Source of the DNA: Afifella aestuarii
Lineage (GTDB): Bacteria > Pseudomonadota > Alphaproteobacteria > Rhizobiales > Afifellaceae
DNA: 64,000 nt
Direction of reading: 5' to 3'
NCBI RefSeq assembly: GCF_004023665.1
Contig: NZ_SAUF01000002.1
Coordinates: 62,001 to 126,000 of the forward strand
Below, piece by piece: positions 45,305-54,384 of this stretch. The stretch's first letter is position 1, and every line of letters starts with the position of its first letter. Below the pieces are notes generated by a model, which searched no databases, was not told where the DNA came from, and was given only the letters and a program-made list of their open reading frames with translations. The position numbers and the translations under genes are program-made.

Positions 45305-46153
45305 ATGGCCGATCACACCGAACTCGCGGCGACCATCGACGAGGCCTTCGAAAAGCGCGGCGAGCTCAGCCCGGAGACGCAAGGACCCGTGCGCGATGCC
45401 GTCGATACGGCGCTCGACCTTCTCGACAGCGGTGAAGAGCGTGTGGCCGCGCCGGGACCTGATGGCAACTGGCACGTCAATCAATGGCTGAAGAAGGCGG
45501 TGCTGCTTTCTTTCCGCCTGACGCCGATGTCGGTGATCGATGGCGGTCCGGGCGGAGCCGTGTGGTGGGACAAGGTGCCGTCGAAGTTTGCCGGCTGGGG
45601 CGCTTCGGATTTCGAGAGCGCGGGATTTCGGGCAGTGCCGCATTGCGTGGTGCGCCGCTCCGCCTTCATCGCGCCGGGCGCGGTCTTGATGCCGTCCTTC
45701 GTCAATCTCGGCGCCTATGTCGGCGAGGGGGCGATGATCGACACCTGGGCGACAGTCGGTTCCTGCGCGCAGATCGGCAAGAACGTGCATCTTTCGGGCG
45801 GTGCGGGTATCGGCGGTGTGCTGGAGCCCTTGCAGGCCGGGCCGGTCGTCATCGAGGATGATTGCTTCATCGGTGCGCGTGCCGAAGTCGCCGAAGGTGT
45901 GATCGTGCGCCAGGGCTCGGTCTTGTCGATGGGGGTCTATCTCGGCGCCTCGACAAAAATCGTCGATCGCAACACCGGTGAGGTGTTTATCGGCGAAGTG
46001 CCCCCATATTCTGTGGTCGTGCCGGGCACGATGCCCAGCAAGAACCTGCCGGGTGAAAACTGGGGGCCGCAGCTTTATTGCGCCGTCATCGTCAAGCGTG
46101 TCGACGAGCGCACCCGCGCCAAGACTTCGATCAACGAGCTCTTGCGCAGCTGA
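45305..46153 (+). CDS. dapD: 2,3,4,5-tetrahydropyridine-2,6-dicarboxylate N-succinyltransferase
   Basis: A 282-residue acyltransferase with the left-handed beta-helix built from hexapeptide repeats (for example [20 protein letters not shown] and [15 protein letters not shown]). DapD-specific segments such as [16 protein letters not shown] and [15 protein letters not shown] are present. It succinylates tetrahydrodipicolinate in the lysine/diaminopimelate pathway. The ATG at 45305 is preferred to an in-frame start 96 bases upstream, as the family N-terminus begins here. Two small DUF805 genes and dapE follow on the same strand, so the succinylase branch genes flank them. Confidence 0.96.
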   Translation: MADHTELAATIDEAFEKRGELSPETQGPVRDAVDTALDLLDSGEERVAAPGPDGNWHVNQWLKKAVLLSFRLTPMSVIDGGPGGAVWWDKVPSKFAGWGASDFESAGFRAVPHCVVRRSAFIAPGAVLMPSFVNLGAYVGEGAMIDTWATVGSCAQIGKNVHLSGGAGIGGVLEPLQAGPVVIEDDCFIGARAEVAEGVIVRQGSVLSMGVYLGASTKIVDRNTGEVFIGEVPPYSVVVPGTMPSKNLPGENWGPQLYCAVIVKRVDERTRAKTSINELLRS

Positions 46154-46180
46154 CGCGTCCCGCCAGCATTTGGAGGCAAG

Positions 46181-46546
46181 ATGGCGCGCAGCCTGCTTTG
46201 GGTTTTTTTCCGCTTTGATGGCCGCATCGGCCGCGAAGTCTACTGGCTCGCCAATTTCGGCGTGGTGGCGGTGCTGGCCTTCCTGCTGCAGCCGGATGTC
46301 CACCCGCAGACGGGGGATGTGACCTTCCACAATCCGACGCTCGCCAGCTTCGCTCTCATTGTCGGAATGGTCTGCTCCATCGCCATCGGCGTAAAGCGGC
46401 TGCACGATTTCAACGCGACGGGCGCCTTTGCGGCGATCCTACTCGTTCCCGTTCTGTCGATTTTCGCTACCATCGCCTTTGGTGTCGTGCGGGGCACCGG
46501 CGGAAAGAACAGGTTTGGCGAGGCGCCGAACCTGCCGCCGAGGTGA
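46181..46546 (+). CDS. DUF805 family membrane protein, first of a pair
   Basis: A 121-residue membrane protein with the DUF805 pattern: an amphipathic RIGREVYWL segment near the N-terminus, three hydrophobic helices and KRLHDFNATG between helices two and three, where the family has a conserved (K)RxHD motif. Function is unknown. It starts 27 bases after dapD and is followed by a second DUF805 gene, with dapE after that. The tail (GGKNRFGEAPNLPP) is typical of the family. Confidence 0.85.
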   Translation: MARSLLWVFFRFDGRIGREVYWLANFGVVAVLAFLLQPDVHPQTGDVTFHNPTLASFALIVGMVCSIAIGVKRLHDFNATGAFAAILLVPVLSIFATIAFGVVRGTGGKNRFGEAPNLPPR

Positions 46547-46558
46547 GTGAGGCCGAGC

Positions 46559-46897
46559 ATGGACTGGAAATATCTCTATACGAGCTTCGAGGGACGTATC
46601 GCGCGCAAGGATTGGTGGATCGGGGTCATCGGCCTCTTCATCATTTCTCTCATCGCGACGCTGCTTTTCGGCAATGACGGGCTGATCGCCTTTCTGATTT
46701 CCGTCTTTCTGTTTTTGGCCGGCATCGCCTGTCACGTAAAACGTTTTCACGATCGCGGCCGCTCCGGCTGGTGGGCGCTCATTATTCTAATCCCGGTCAT
46801 CGGACCGATCTGGGCCATCGTCGATCTCGGCCTCCTGGAGGGAGATCAGGGCGCCAACAGCTGGGGCCCGCCCCCGGAAACGCGTCTCATCCCGTGA
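46559..46897 (+). CDS. DUF805 family membrane protein, second of a pair
   Basis: A 112-residue protein with the same layout as its upstream neighbour: FEGRIARKDWWIGVIGLF, helices near 25-60, the KRFHDRGRSGWW motif and a C-terminal tail EGDQGANSWGPPP. The two differ greatly in sequence, so the duplication is old. The ATG at 46559 is used because the family N-terminus begins there. Its stop overlaps the dapE GTG start by four bases, so it is translated together with dapE. Why DUF805 proteins sit inside the dap operon is not known. Confidence 0.85.
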   Translation: MDWKYLYTSFEGRIARKDWWIGVIGLFIISLIATLLFGNDGLIAFLISVFLFLAGIACHVKRFHDRGRSGWWALIILIPVIGPIWAIVDLGLLEGDQGANSWGPPPETRLIP

Positions 46898-48060
46898 CCG
46901 TGATCGACCCCGTCCAGCTCGCCCGCGATTTGATCCGCGCACCTTCGGTGACGCCCGAAGCGGCGCCGGCGCTCGACGTCCTCGAGGCGGCGCTGAAGCC
47001 GCTCGGTTTCGCTGTCGATCGGCCCGTCTTCTCCGAGGTCGGTACACCGGACGTGGAGAACCTCTTCGCCGTCATCGGTGAAGGTGATTACCATCTCACC
47101 TTCGCCGGTCATGTCGATGTGGTGCCACCCGGAGACGAAGCCGCCTGGCGGCATCCACCCTTTTCCGGAACGCTCGATGAGAACCTCGTCTACGGGCGCG
47201 GCGCCGTCGATATGAAGGGCGCGATCGCGGCGATGGTCGCCGCCTTCTCGCGCTTCAAGGCGCGCCGCAGCGATTTTTCCGGCCGTTTTTCGTTCCTCAT
47301 CACGGGCGATGAAGAAGGGCCCGGCATCAACGGCACAGCCAAGCTACTCGACTGGGCGAAAGGTCGAGGGTTCGATTTCTCCGGCGCGCTCGTCGGCGAG
47401 CCGACATCTGCAGACTGGGTCGGAGATCAGGTCAAGATCGGCCGGCGCGGCAGCTTTTCGGCGACCATCGTTGCGCATGGGCGGCAGGGCCACGCCGCCT
47501 ATCCGCATCTCGCTGCGAATGCGGTGATGCGCTTGATGACACTGCTCGAGGGGCTGACGGCGATGCCTCTCGATGAAGGCAGCGCGCATTTCGAACCTTC
47601 GACGCTCGAGGTCGTCGATGTCGCGACCGGCAACAGCGCCTGGAACGTCATTCCCGGAGAGGCGCGGGCGCGCTTCAACAGCCGCTTCAACGATTGCTGG
47701 ACGCGAACGAGCCTGCGCTCCGAGATCGAGAGACGGTTGAGTGAGGCGGCCAAAGGCGAGATCCAATGGAGCCTGGAAGAGGGGCAGCCGCCGAGCGATT
47801 CCTTTCTCGCCCGGGACGAGGCTCTGATCGGCAGTTTAAGCGGGGCCGTTTCCGCCATCGTCGGTTCCCGTCCGCGCCTGTCGACGGGCGGCGGAACATC
47901 GGATGCGCGCTTCATCAAGGATTATTGCCCGGTCGTGGAGCTGGGTCTCGTCGGCGCCACCATGCATCAGACCGACGAGAGGGTGCCGGCTGCCGATCTC
48001 GAAGAGCTGACGCGCATCTACGAAGCCTTCCTGGATAGCATCTTCGCCCGCACGCAATGA
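46894..48060 (+). CDS. dapE: succinyl-diaminopimelate desuccinylase
   Basis: A 388-residue M20 metallopeptidase. Zinc ligands appear in FAGHVDVVPPGD, GRGAVDMKGAIAA and TGDEEGPGINGT, with VGEPTSADWVGDQVKIGRRG, a DapE-specific segment, and STGGGTSDARFI near the end. It removes succinate from N-succinyl-LL-diaminopimelate. The GTG at 46894 overlaps the preceding stop by four bases and gives the normal N-terminus. The stop overlaps the start of a small membrane protein gene by four bases. Confidence 0.95.
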   Translation: MTVIDPVQLARDLIRAPSVTPEAAPALDVLEAALKPLGFAVDRPVFSEVGTPDVENLFAVIGEGDYHLTFAGHVDVVPPGDEAAWRHPPFSGTLDENLVYGRGAVDMKGAIAAMVAAFSRFKARRSDFSGRFSFLITGDEEGPGINGTAKLLDWAKGRGFDFSGALVGEPTSADWVGDQVKIGRRGSFSATIVAHGRQGHAAYPHLAANAVMRLMTLLEGLTAMPLDEGSAHFEPSTLEVVDVATGNSAWNVIPGEARARFNSRFNDCWTRTSLRSEIERRLSEAAKGEIQWSLEEGQPPSDSFLARDEALIGSLSGAVSAIVGSRPRLSTGGGTSDARFIKDYCPVVELGLVGATMHQTDERVPAADLEELTRIYEAFLDSIFARTQ

Positions 48061-48647
48061 TCTTCTCTTACTGCATCCAACAAGTCACCGGCGCATGGAA
48101 GGTGATGAACGGCCGTGCCGAAGGGCTGCAGGAACTCGATCTGACATTGGAGGGGTTCTGGCGCTCGTTCGGCGCGGTGATCCTCATCATCCCGTTCACG
48201 CTCATTGCGATCTCCTCCGAAAGAATCGCACTGACGGCGACCGATCACGCCGTGACGGTTTTGGCCGGCAGCTTCGTCTCCCTGCGGCTCTTCGGCCTCG
48301 CCCTCGATTGGGTCGCATTTCCGATTTTCTTCGCGCTCGTTGCCCGCCCGCTCGGGGTTGCCACGCATTATGTGCCCTTCATCGTGGCGCGCAATTGGAG
48401 TGCGGTGGTGATCGCCGGCATGTTCGCGTTGCCGCATGCGCTCCACGCGACGGGCTTTGTGCCGCTGCCGGTTCTTTCTTTCCTGCTGCTGGCGCTCTTC
48501 GTGGTTGCCTTGCGCTTTTCCTATCTGGTGGTCCGCACCGCTCTCGCCGTGCCGGTGATGATGGCCGTGCCCGTCGTTCTGCTTCAGCTCTTGATCGGGA
48601 TTTTGATCGAGGTGAGCCTCGACCGCATTTTCGTCGGGGTGATGTAG
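48057..48647 (+). CDS. uncharacterised membrane protein coupled to dapE
   Basis: A 196-residue protein with about five hydrophobic segments (AVILIIPFTLIAIS, LFGLALDWVAFPIFFALVA, AVVIAGMFALPHAL, LSFLLLALFVVALRFSYLVV, VMMAVPVVLLQLLIGILIEV). I do not recognise a named family. The ATG overlaps the dapE stop by four bases, so it is probably translated with dapE. It ends 11 bases before the truA stop on the opposite strand. A transport role is possible from the topology, but there is no motif to support it. Confidence 0.75.
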   Translation: MIFSYCIQQVTGAWKVMNGRAEGLQELDLTLEGFWRSFGAVILIIPFTLIAISSERIALTATDHAVTVLAGSFVSLRLFGLALDWVAFPIFFALVARPLGVATHYVPFIVARNWSAVVIAGMFALPHALHATGFVPLPVLSFLLLALFVVALRFSYLVVRTALAVPVMMAVPVVLLQLLIGILIEVSLDRIFVGVM

Positions 48648-48657
48648 CCGGCGTCGC

Positions 48658-49410
48658 TCAGGCGTCGTCTTCTGGATAATCGACTTTCGCCAGATAAAGC
48701 CCGTCGGGCGGTGCCAGCGGGCCGCAGCGGCGGCGGTCGCATGCGGCAAGCGCCCCGGCGACGTCGCGCGCCCGCCATTTGCCCTCGCCGACGAGTTTCA
48801 GCGTGCCGACGAAGGAACGCACCTGGCTGTGCAGGAAAGAGCGCGCGGAGGTCTCGACCACGACCATATCGAGTTCACGCCGCACGCTGATCCGGTCGAG
48901 GGTTTTGACCGGGCTCTTCGCCTGGCATTCGGCCGCCCGGAAGGTGGTGAAATCATGCCGCCCGACGAGCGTCTGCGCCGCCTCGTGCATGGCATCGGCA
49001 TCAAGCGGCACCGGCACCTGCCAGGCCCGACCGCGCTCCAGAGCGAGCGGCGGGCGCCGGTTGACGATGCGGTAGAGATAATGCCGCTTTTCCGCCGAGA
49101 ACCGCGCATCGAAATCGTCAGGTACTTGCCTTGCCGCGAGGATCGCGACCGGCGCGGGTCGCAGATGCGCGTTGAGGGCGTCACGCACCGTGTCGTCCGG
49201 CCAGTCTTTTTGCAGGTCGCAATGCGCCACCTGGCCGAGCGCATGCACGCCCGTATCGGTGCGGCCGGCGCCCCGGATCCGGATCTCTTCGCCCGTGAAG
49301 GCAAGGATCGCATCTTCGATCGCCGCCTGCACGGAAGGGCCCGTCGTCTGCCGTTGCCAGCCGACGAAAGGGCCGCCGTCATATTCGATCAGGAGGCGGT
49401 AGCGGGGCAT
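48658..49410 (-). CDS. truA: tRNA pseudouridine(38-40) synthase
   Basis: A 250-residue enzyme starting [21 protein letters not shown] with the catalytic Asp in [17 protein letters not shown], and the C-terminal [16 protein letters not shown]. It makes pseudouridine at positions 38-40 of the anticodon arm. It lies 37 bases downstream of fmt in the def-fmt-truA unit, all concerned with translation. The ATG at 49410 is set by the conserved N-terminus. Confidence 0.95.
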   Translation of the reverse strand: MPRYRLLIEYDGGPFVGWQRQTTGPSVQAAIEDAILAFTGEEIRIRGAGRTDTGVHALGQVAHCDLQKDWPDDTVRDALNAHLRPAPVAILAARQVPDDFDARFSAEKRHYLYRIVNRRPPLALERGRAWQVPVPLDADAMHEAAQTLVGRHDFTTFRAAECQAKSPVKTLDRISVRRELDMVVVETSARSFLHSQVRSFVGTLKLVGEGKWRARDVAGALAACDRRRCGPLAPPDGLYLAKVDYPEDDA

Positions 49411-49447
49411 AACGACACTCTGCCGAAGGGCGCCAGGGCGTGCTGTC

Positions 49448-50377
49448 TCACGCGACGAGGATGCGGAAATCGGCCGGCAGGCCACGCAGTGCCGCCTCGG
49501 CCTCCATCGCCTGCTTGCCAGCGCGCTGCACCTCGACGAGACGGATGGCGCCTTCGCCGCAGGCGATCGTCATTCTGTCGAGAAGCTCGCCCGGTTGGCC
49601 CGAGCCTTCGGTTTTTTCCGAGCGCAGCACTTTCACGCGTTCGCGCTTGCCGCCCGCCTCGATCTCAAACCAGGCGCCGGGGAAGGGCGAGAGGGCGCGG
49701 ATGAGGTTGTGCACCTCACCGGCGGGCTGCGACCAGTCGATCTTCGCTTCACTCTTGTCGATCTTGGAGGCGTAGGTGACGCCCTCTCCGGCCTGAGGGG
49801 TGGCCGTCAGCGCCCCCCGTTCCAACGCGCCAAGCGCCCGCACCATCAAATCGGCGCCAAGACGCGCGAGCCGGTCGTGCAGCTGCCCCGTCGTCTCGTC
49901 GGGACCGATCGGCGTCTTTTCGGCAAGGCAGACCGGGCCAGTATCGAGACCTTCGTCCATGCGCATGACCATGACGCCGGTTTCCGGATCGCCCGCCATG
50001 ACGGCGCGCTGGATCGGGGCCGCCCCGCGCCAGCGCGGCAGAAGCGAGCCGTGGAGATTGAGACAGCCTTCACTCGGTGCGTCCAGGATCGGCTTCGGCA
50101 GAATGAGCCCATAGGCGACGACGACGGCGACGTCGGCCTGAAGTGCCGCAAATTCCGCCTGCGCCTCCTCGTTCTTGAGGCTCTTCGGCGTGCGCACCGG
50201 AATGCCGAAGCGCTCGGCATGAAGATGCACCGGGCTTTTGCGCTCAGCCATGCCGCGGCCGGCGGGGCGCGGCGGTTGCGTGTAGACGGCTGCGATCTCG
50301 TGGCCCTGGCCGACGAGTTCGAGGAAGGTCGGCACGGCGAAATCCGGCGTGCCCATGAAAACCACTTTGAGTGTCAT
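49448..50377 (-). CDS. fmt: methionyl-tRNA formyltransferase
   Basis: A 309-residue enzyme with the formyltransferase core: [33 protein letters not shown], the catalytic [20 protein letters not shown] and a C-terminal tRNA-binding domain (from about 205). It formylates Met-tRNA for initiation using 10-formyl-THF. It follows def by 30 bases, the usual pairing of the enzyme that adds the formyl group with the one that removes it. Confidence 0.96.
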   Translation of the reverse strand: MTLKVVFMGTPDFAVPTFLELVGQGHEIAAVYTQPPRPAGRGMAERKSPVHLHAERFGIPVRTPKSLKNEEAQAEFAALQADVAVVVAYGLILPKPILDAPSEGCLNLHGSLLPRWRGAAPIQRAVMAGDPETGVMVMRMDEGLDTGPVCLAEKTPIGPDETTGQLHDRLARLGADLMVRALGALERGALTATPQAGEGVTYASKIDKSEAKIDWSQPAGEVHNLIRALSPFPGAWFEIEAGGKRERVKVLRSEKTEGSGQPGELLDRMTIACGEGAIRLVEVQRAGKQAMEAEAALRGLPADFRILVA

Positions 50378-50407
50378 CGCCTGTCCCTTTGCCCCTTCCG
50401 GGGACGG

Positions 50408-50941
50408 CTACATGGCCGAACTGGCGCTGCGTTCTTTCTCGCGCGCCGCCTTGGTGAAACGGCGGATGACCATGTCGCGCTTCAGCTTGGAGAGATAATC
50501 GATAAAGAGGACGCCGTTCAGATGGTCGACCTCATGCTGGATGCAGGTGGCGAGAAGACCGTCGGCTTCGAGCTCCTGTTCCTTGCCGTCATAGTCGCGA
50601 TACGTCACCTTCACCCGGGCGGGGCGTTCCACATCGGCGAAATACTCCGGGATCGACAGACAGCCTTCCTCGTGCACGTTCGGATCGTCGGAACGCCAAA
50701 CGATCTGCGGATTGACGAGAAACAGAGGCTCCCGCTTGTCCTCTTCGCGGCTGACATCGATGGTGATGACCCGCTTCGGCACGCCGACCTGGATGGCCGC
50801 AAGGCCGATTCCGGGCGCCTCGTACATCGTCTCCAGCATGTCGTCGAGAAGCTTCTGGATCGGCTCGCTCATGCCCTCGACGGGGTCGCTGAGCTTGCGC
50901 AGGACGGGATCGGGAAGTGTGACGATGTCGAGTTTAGCCAT
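50408..50941 (-). CDS. def: peptide deformylase
   Basis: A 177-residue metalloenzyme with all three signature motifs: [22 protein letters not shown] (Cys ligand) and [14 protein letters not shown] (two His ligands and the catalytic Glu). It removes the formyl group from nascent proteins. It is the first gene of the def-fmt-truA unit and is divergent from rmuC. Confidence 0.96.
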   Translation of the reverse strand: MAKLDIVTLPDPVLRKLSDPVEGMSEPIQKLLDDMLETMYEAPGIGLAAIQVGVPKRVITIDVSREEDKREPLFLVNPQIVWRSDDPNVHEEGCLSIPEYFADVERPARVKVTYRDYDGKEQELEADGLLATCIQHEVDHLNGVLFIDYLSKLKRDMVIRRFTKAAREKERSASSAM

Positions 50942-51027
50942 GGCCCTCGCGACTTAGGGTTTCCGGGGCCTGCGGTCAATGTCGCGTGACGGCCGAGTGT
51001 ACGCGGCGAATCAGCTATGTTCATGAA

Positions 51028-52200
51028 ATGGACTCATGGTCGCCCGTCTTTGCCGATGCGCTTGGCCGACTTTCCGACGCCGACCCGCTTGTGCTGTCGG
51101 CGGCCGGCTTCGGCGGGCTCGTGCTTTTCGTCGTGCTCATCCTCGCTCTGCGGGCCGGCGCGAAGAACCGTCGTCTGGCTGCCGAGGCGAGCGCGCAGGC
51201 GGCGGAGATGCGCGGCGAGCTCTCGGCGCTCCTGAAGACCCAGGCGGAAATGTCGGGGCGCATGCAGTCGATGGCGGAGATTTTCGGCAGCCGCCAGTCG
51301 GAGCTCAACCGGCATCTCTCGGAACGTCTCGATGGGATCGGCCACCGTCTCAACCGCTCCGTCGGCGAGGCTGCGCAGAACACCGGCGAAAATCTGCGCC
51401 AGCTGCATGAGCGGCTTGCCGTGCTCGACCGGGCGCAGAGGAATATCACCGAGCTTGCCGGTCAGGTGACGACCCTGTCGAACATCCTCGGCAACAAGCA
51501 GACGCGCGGCGCCTTCGGTCAGGCGCGCATGGAAGCGATCGTCGCCGACGGCCTGCCGAAGGGCGCCTACCAGTTCCAGGCGACGCTGAAATCCGGCGCG
51601 CGGCCGGATTGCCTCGTCTTCATGCCGAACGGCGTGCCGCCGCTCGTCGTCGACGCCAAGTTCCCGCTTGAAGGCTACAATGCCCTCAAGGATGCGGAGA
51701 CGGCGGAGACGAAGAAGGCGGCCCAGGCGCAGTTCCGCACGGATCTCCTGAAGCATATCCGCGACATTCAGGAGCGGTATCTCACTCCCGGCGAGACGCA
51801 GGACACGGCCTTCATGTTCGTGCCCTCCGAGACGGTCTTCGCGGAGATCCACGAACGCTTCGAAGAGGTTGTGCAGCGCGCCTACCGGGCGCGCGTCGTC
51901 ATCGTCTCGCCATCGCTTCTGATGCTGTCGATCCAGGTGATGCAGGCCGTCCTGCGCGATGCGCGGCTGCGCGAGCAGGCGCATGTCATCCAGGAAGAGG
52001 TGATGTCCTTGATGGAGGATCTCGGACGCCTCGACGAGCGTGTCAGGAAACTCGCCACGCATTTCGGCCAGACGAGCCGCGACATCGAACAGATCCTGAT
52101 TTCGAACGACAAACTGCAAAAGCGCGGTGCCCGGATCGAGGGCTTGGGCTTCGGCGAGGAAGCGGAGGAGGAAAAGGTCGCGGCCGGCGGCGAGGGGTAG
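51028..52200 (+). CDS. rmuC: RmuC family DNA recombination protein
   Basis: A 390-residue protein with an N-terminal membrane helix (FGGLVLFVVLILALRA), a coiled-coil region (about 45-150), and the RmuC nuclease-like domain with GAFGQARMEAIVADG, PDCLVFMPNG, VVDAKFPLEGY and FVPSETVFAEIHERF. RmuC limits inversion of short repeats in E. coli; its precise activity is unclear. The ATG at 51028 was chosen over a GTG at 50986 in the same frame, as the hydrophobic segment begins soon after. The C-terminal tail is acidic. Confidence 0.88.
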   Translation: MDSWSPVFADALGRLSDADPLVLSAAGFGGLVLFVVLILALRAGAKNRRLAAEASAQAAEMRGELSALLKTQAEMSGRMQSMAEIFGSRQSELNRHLSERLDGIGHRLNRSVGEAAQNTGENLRQLHERLAVLDRAQRNITELAGQVTTLSNILGNKQTRGAFGQARMEAIVADGLPKGAYQFQATLKSGARPDCLVFMPNGVPPLVVDAKFPLEGYNALKDAETAETKKAAQAQFRTDLLKHIRDIQERYLTPGETQDTAFMFVPSETVFAEIHERFEEVVQRAYRARVVIVSPSLLMLSIQVMQAVLRDARLREQAHVIQEEVMSLMEDLGRLDERVRKLATHFGQTSRDIEQILISNDKLQKRGARIEGLGFGEEAEEEKVAAGGEG

Positions 52201-52305
52201 GTCGTCGCCCACGACAGAGTAGCGGTTGGCCCCTGCGACAACCCTGAGTGTATCTGTGAGAGGCTGCAGGCGTCATCTTCTTGCGAGGGCGTGAGCACAG
52301 ACTCT

Positions 52306-52321
52306 GTTGACACATGTCAAC
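52306..52321. promoter_or_regulatory. palindromic operator candidate of the HicAB-like cassette
   Basis: GTTGACA and TGTCAAC are perfect 7-base inverted half-sites two bases apart. They lie 27 bases before the likely start codon of the first gene. A position this close to the start is what an autoregulatory antitoxin operator would show. One half contains TTGACA, so a -35 element may be embedded. Confidence 0.5.
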
Positions 52322-52348
52322 GGACGACCCATCTTAAGGGGGAACACT

Positions 52349-52609
52349 ATTCCGCGATCTCGCCATCCAAACAAAGAGATCGAGGCTGCGGTTCGCTTTG
52401 CGGAAACCCGTGGGTGGCGGCTCGAGAAACGCCAGGGTCATTGCTGGGGACGGCTGTTTTGTGCGTTCGCCGACCGGGAGGGATGCATCGTGTCAGTTTG
52501 GTCCACACCGAGGAAACCGCAAAACCACGCCGAGGGGATCAGGCGCGCGGTCCTTCGTTGCCCGCATCAGGCGGTGGAACGCGATGAGGAGAGCGATTGT
52601 GATGGCTGA
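52349..52609 (+). CDS. HicA-like small protein, putative toxin (probable AUU start)
   Basis: An 86-residue protein with a compact alpha/beta pattern: RSRHPNKEIEAAVRFAETRG, then GWRLEKRQGHCWGRLFC, then IVSVWSTPRKPQNHAEGIRRAV. The strand-turn with GH followed by an aromatic resembles the catalytic GSH region of HicA mRNA interferases. No ATG or GTG fits: the frame is open back to a TTG at 52307, inside the palindrome, with no ribosome binding site. AAGGGGG lies six bases upstream of an ATT at 52349, where homology-like sequence begins, so an AUU start is proposed. The gene overlaps the next by eight bases. The toxin role is inferred from shape and context. Confidence 0.6.
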   Translation: MPRSRHPNKEIEAAVRFAETRGWRLEKRQGHCWGRLFCAFADREGCIVSVWSTPRKPQNHAEGIRRAVLRCPHQAVERDEESDCDG

Positions 52610-53168
52610 GCATGGCTTCACGCTCGTCGCGTCCGGATTGTCTCCCCAAGACAATGATTTCGAGGAGCGGCTCTTCGCTGCGGGTTGCGACGACGCAACG
52701 GTTTCTTTTTCAAGAGGACGCACCATTCTCGACTTCGCCCGCGAGGGGAAGAACTTCGTCCAGGCGCTCGTCTCCGCCGTGGAGAGCGTCGAAGCCGCGG
52801 GGGGGCGCATCGAGCGGATTGAGCCGGATCCGCTTGTGAGTGCGTCCGACATCGCCCGCCGCACCAATCTCACTCGAGCTGCTGTCTCCAACTATGCCAA
52901 GGGCGCACGGCTCGGGAACCTTCCGGCCTTTCCGTCCCCGTATGCCCGTGTCTCCGGCGACAATCCGCTTTGGGATTGGGGAGAGGTCGCCGCATGGTTG
53001 CACCGATGTCAGAAGCTTGCAGCCCCTGAGGCTTCGGTCGAAGCGCGTCTCATCAGCCTGGCAAACCGGGCTCTGGGGAGTGTCGGGGAAGCCGGCGACC
53101 GGTCACTCAAATATTCATTGATTTGCCTCGCGAAGGACGAGCGCCGTCGTTCGAGCTTGGCTGCTTGA
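52602..53168 (+). CDS. HicB-like/HTH protein, putative antitoxin
   Basis: A 188-residue protein. The N-terminal 75 residues (FTLVASGLSP..., CDDATVSFSRGRTILDF, FVQALVSAVESVEAAGG) form an alpha/beta domain with a HicB-like feel. A helix-turn-helix follows (VSASDIARRTNLTRAAVSNYAKG), then PSPYARVSGDNPLWDWGEVAAWL, typical of DNA-binding antitoxins. The last 45 residues are helical. The ATG at 52602 overlaps the preceding gene by eight bases, with GGAGAG nine bases upstream. It would bind its own promoter palindrome and neutralise the small partner; this is inference. It is isolated between rmuC and ddl. Confidence 0.65.
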   Translation: MAEHGFTLVASGLSPQDNDFEERLFAAGCDDATVSFSRGRTILDFAREGKNFVQALVSAVESVEAAGGRIERIEPDPLVSASDIARRTNLTRAAVSNYAKGARLGNLPAFPSPYARVSGDNPLWDWGEVAAWLHRCQKLAAPEASVEARLISLANRALGSVGEAGDRSLKYSLICLAKDERRRSSLAA

Positions 53169-53280
53169 AGGCCAACGCGCCGGACGGCAACTTATTACGG
53201 CACGTCTTCCTGGTCGTTACTGCTGGAAAACCGTGTTGAGCCAACTCGCCGGTCAACAATCGGCTGTTTAGCCCTGCTCT

Positions 53281-54351
53281 TCAGCCTGCGGCCCGTGCGA
53301 GGCCGTGTTCCACAAGCCGGTCGATGACCGCAGCGTAGCCGATGCCGCTTGCCGCCATCGCCTTGGAATACATGCTGATATCGGTGAAGCCCGGGATGGT
53401 GTTGAGCTCGTTGACGAGGATGCGACCCTCCGCGGTCACGAAGAAGTCGACCCGGGCCATGCCGTCGCAGCCGAGCGCCCGGAAGGCCTTTGCGGCAAGG
53501 GTGCGGATTTCGGCTTCGAGATGCGGCGGCAAATCCGCAGGGACTTTCAACGCCGCACCGGTCTCGTCGATATATTTGGCGTCGTAGCTGTAGAAGCCGT
53601 GGCGTTCTGCCGGCACGATCTCGCCCGGACGCGAGACGAAAAGCGCGCCTTTCGGGTCTTCGAGGACGGCGCATTCGATCTCGCGGCCGGCGATGAATTC
53701 CTCGGCGAGAAGCCTCGTGTCGTGCCGAAAGCCTTCCGCGAGGGCGGCAGCAAACCCTGCTTCGCTTGTCACTTTGCTCACCCCGACCGACGAGCCCTGC
53801 CGTGCCGGCTTGACGAAGAGGGGAAGTCCGATCGCGCCTTCGATCTCGGCGAAAGAGGGCGCCTCACCCAATGCGATCGTGACCGCACGCGCGACGGGCA
53901 GGCCGGCCTGCGTGAGGAGGCGTTTGGCGATGTCTTTGTCGATCGCGGTTGCCGAGCCAAGGATCCCACAGCCGACGAAGGCAACGCCCGCCGTCTCCGC
54001 CAGACCTTGAACCGAGCCGTCCTCACCGAAGAGGCCGTGCAGGACGGGAAAAAGGATGTCGACCGGAGCGATCTCTCCGACCTGTCCTTCAGGCGGCAGC
54101 GCAAGCATGCGTCCCTTGCCGCCAGGCAGAAGGGCGAGTTCTGTCCCCGTCTCGGGCGTCGTCGGGCGGCCGTCTTCGAAACGGCTTTCAAGCCAGCGTC
54201 CGTCACGCGTGATGAAGATCGGTACGAGATCGTAAGTCTCGGGGTCGAGTGCCCGCATGACGTTGGTCGCCGACATGATCGAAACATCGTGTTCCGCCGA
54301 CCGGCCGCCGAAAAGGACGGCGATACGCGTGCGTGAGGACGGAGGCGTCAT
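53281..54351 (-). CDS. ddl: D-alanine--D-alanine ligase
   Basis: A 356-residue ATP-grasp enzyme. It has VLFGGRSAEHDVSIMSA at the N-terminus, LFPVLHGLFGEDGSVQG, the ATP-binding VKPARQGSSVGVSKV and the C-terminal metal/substrate site RVDFFVTAEGRILVNELNTIPGF. It joins two D-alanines for peptidoglycan. It is in the longer DdlA-like class and is encoded away from a division/cell-wall cluster, 33 bases downstream of recR. A HicAB-like cassette lies just beyond its 3' end. Confidence 0.95.
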   Translation of the reverse strand: MTPPSSRTRIAVLFGGRSAEHDVSIMSATNVMRALDPETYDLVPIFITRDGRWLESRFEDGRPTTPETGTELALLPGGKGRMLALPPEGQVGEIAPVDILFPVLHGLFGEDGSVQGLAETAGVAFVGCGILGSATAIDKDIAKRLLTQAGLPVARAVTIALGEAPSFAEIEGAIGLPLFVKPARQGSSVGVSKVTSEAGFAAALAEGFRHDTRLLAEEFIAGREIECAVLEDPKGALFVSRPGEIVPAERHGFYSYDAKYIDETGAALKVPADLPPHLEAEIRTLAAKAFRALGCDGMARVDFFVTAEGRILVNELNTIPGFTDISMYSKAMAASGIGYAAVIDRLVEHGLARAAG

Positions 54352-54384
54352 GGTGGCTCCTGCAGGAGGTTTCCGAAAAGTGGG

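Noticed and set aside
52307-52348. TTG start for the HicA-like gene giving 14 more residues
   Set aside because: It falls within the palindrome, lacks a ribosome binding site, and the added residues do not look like part of the fold.
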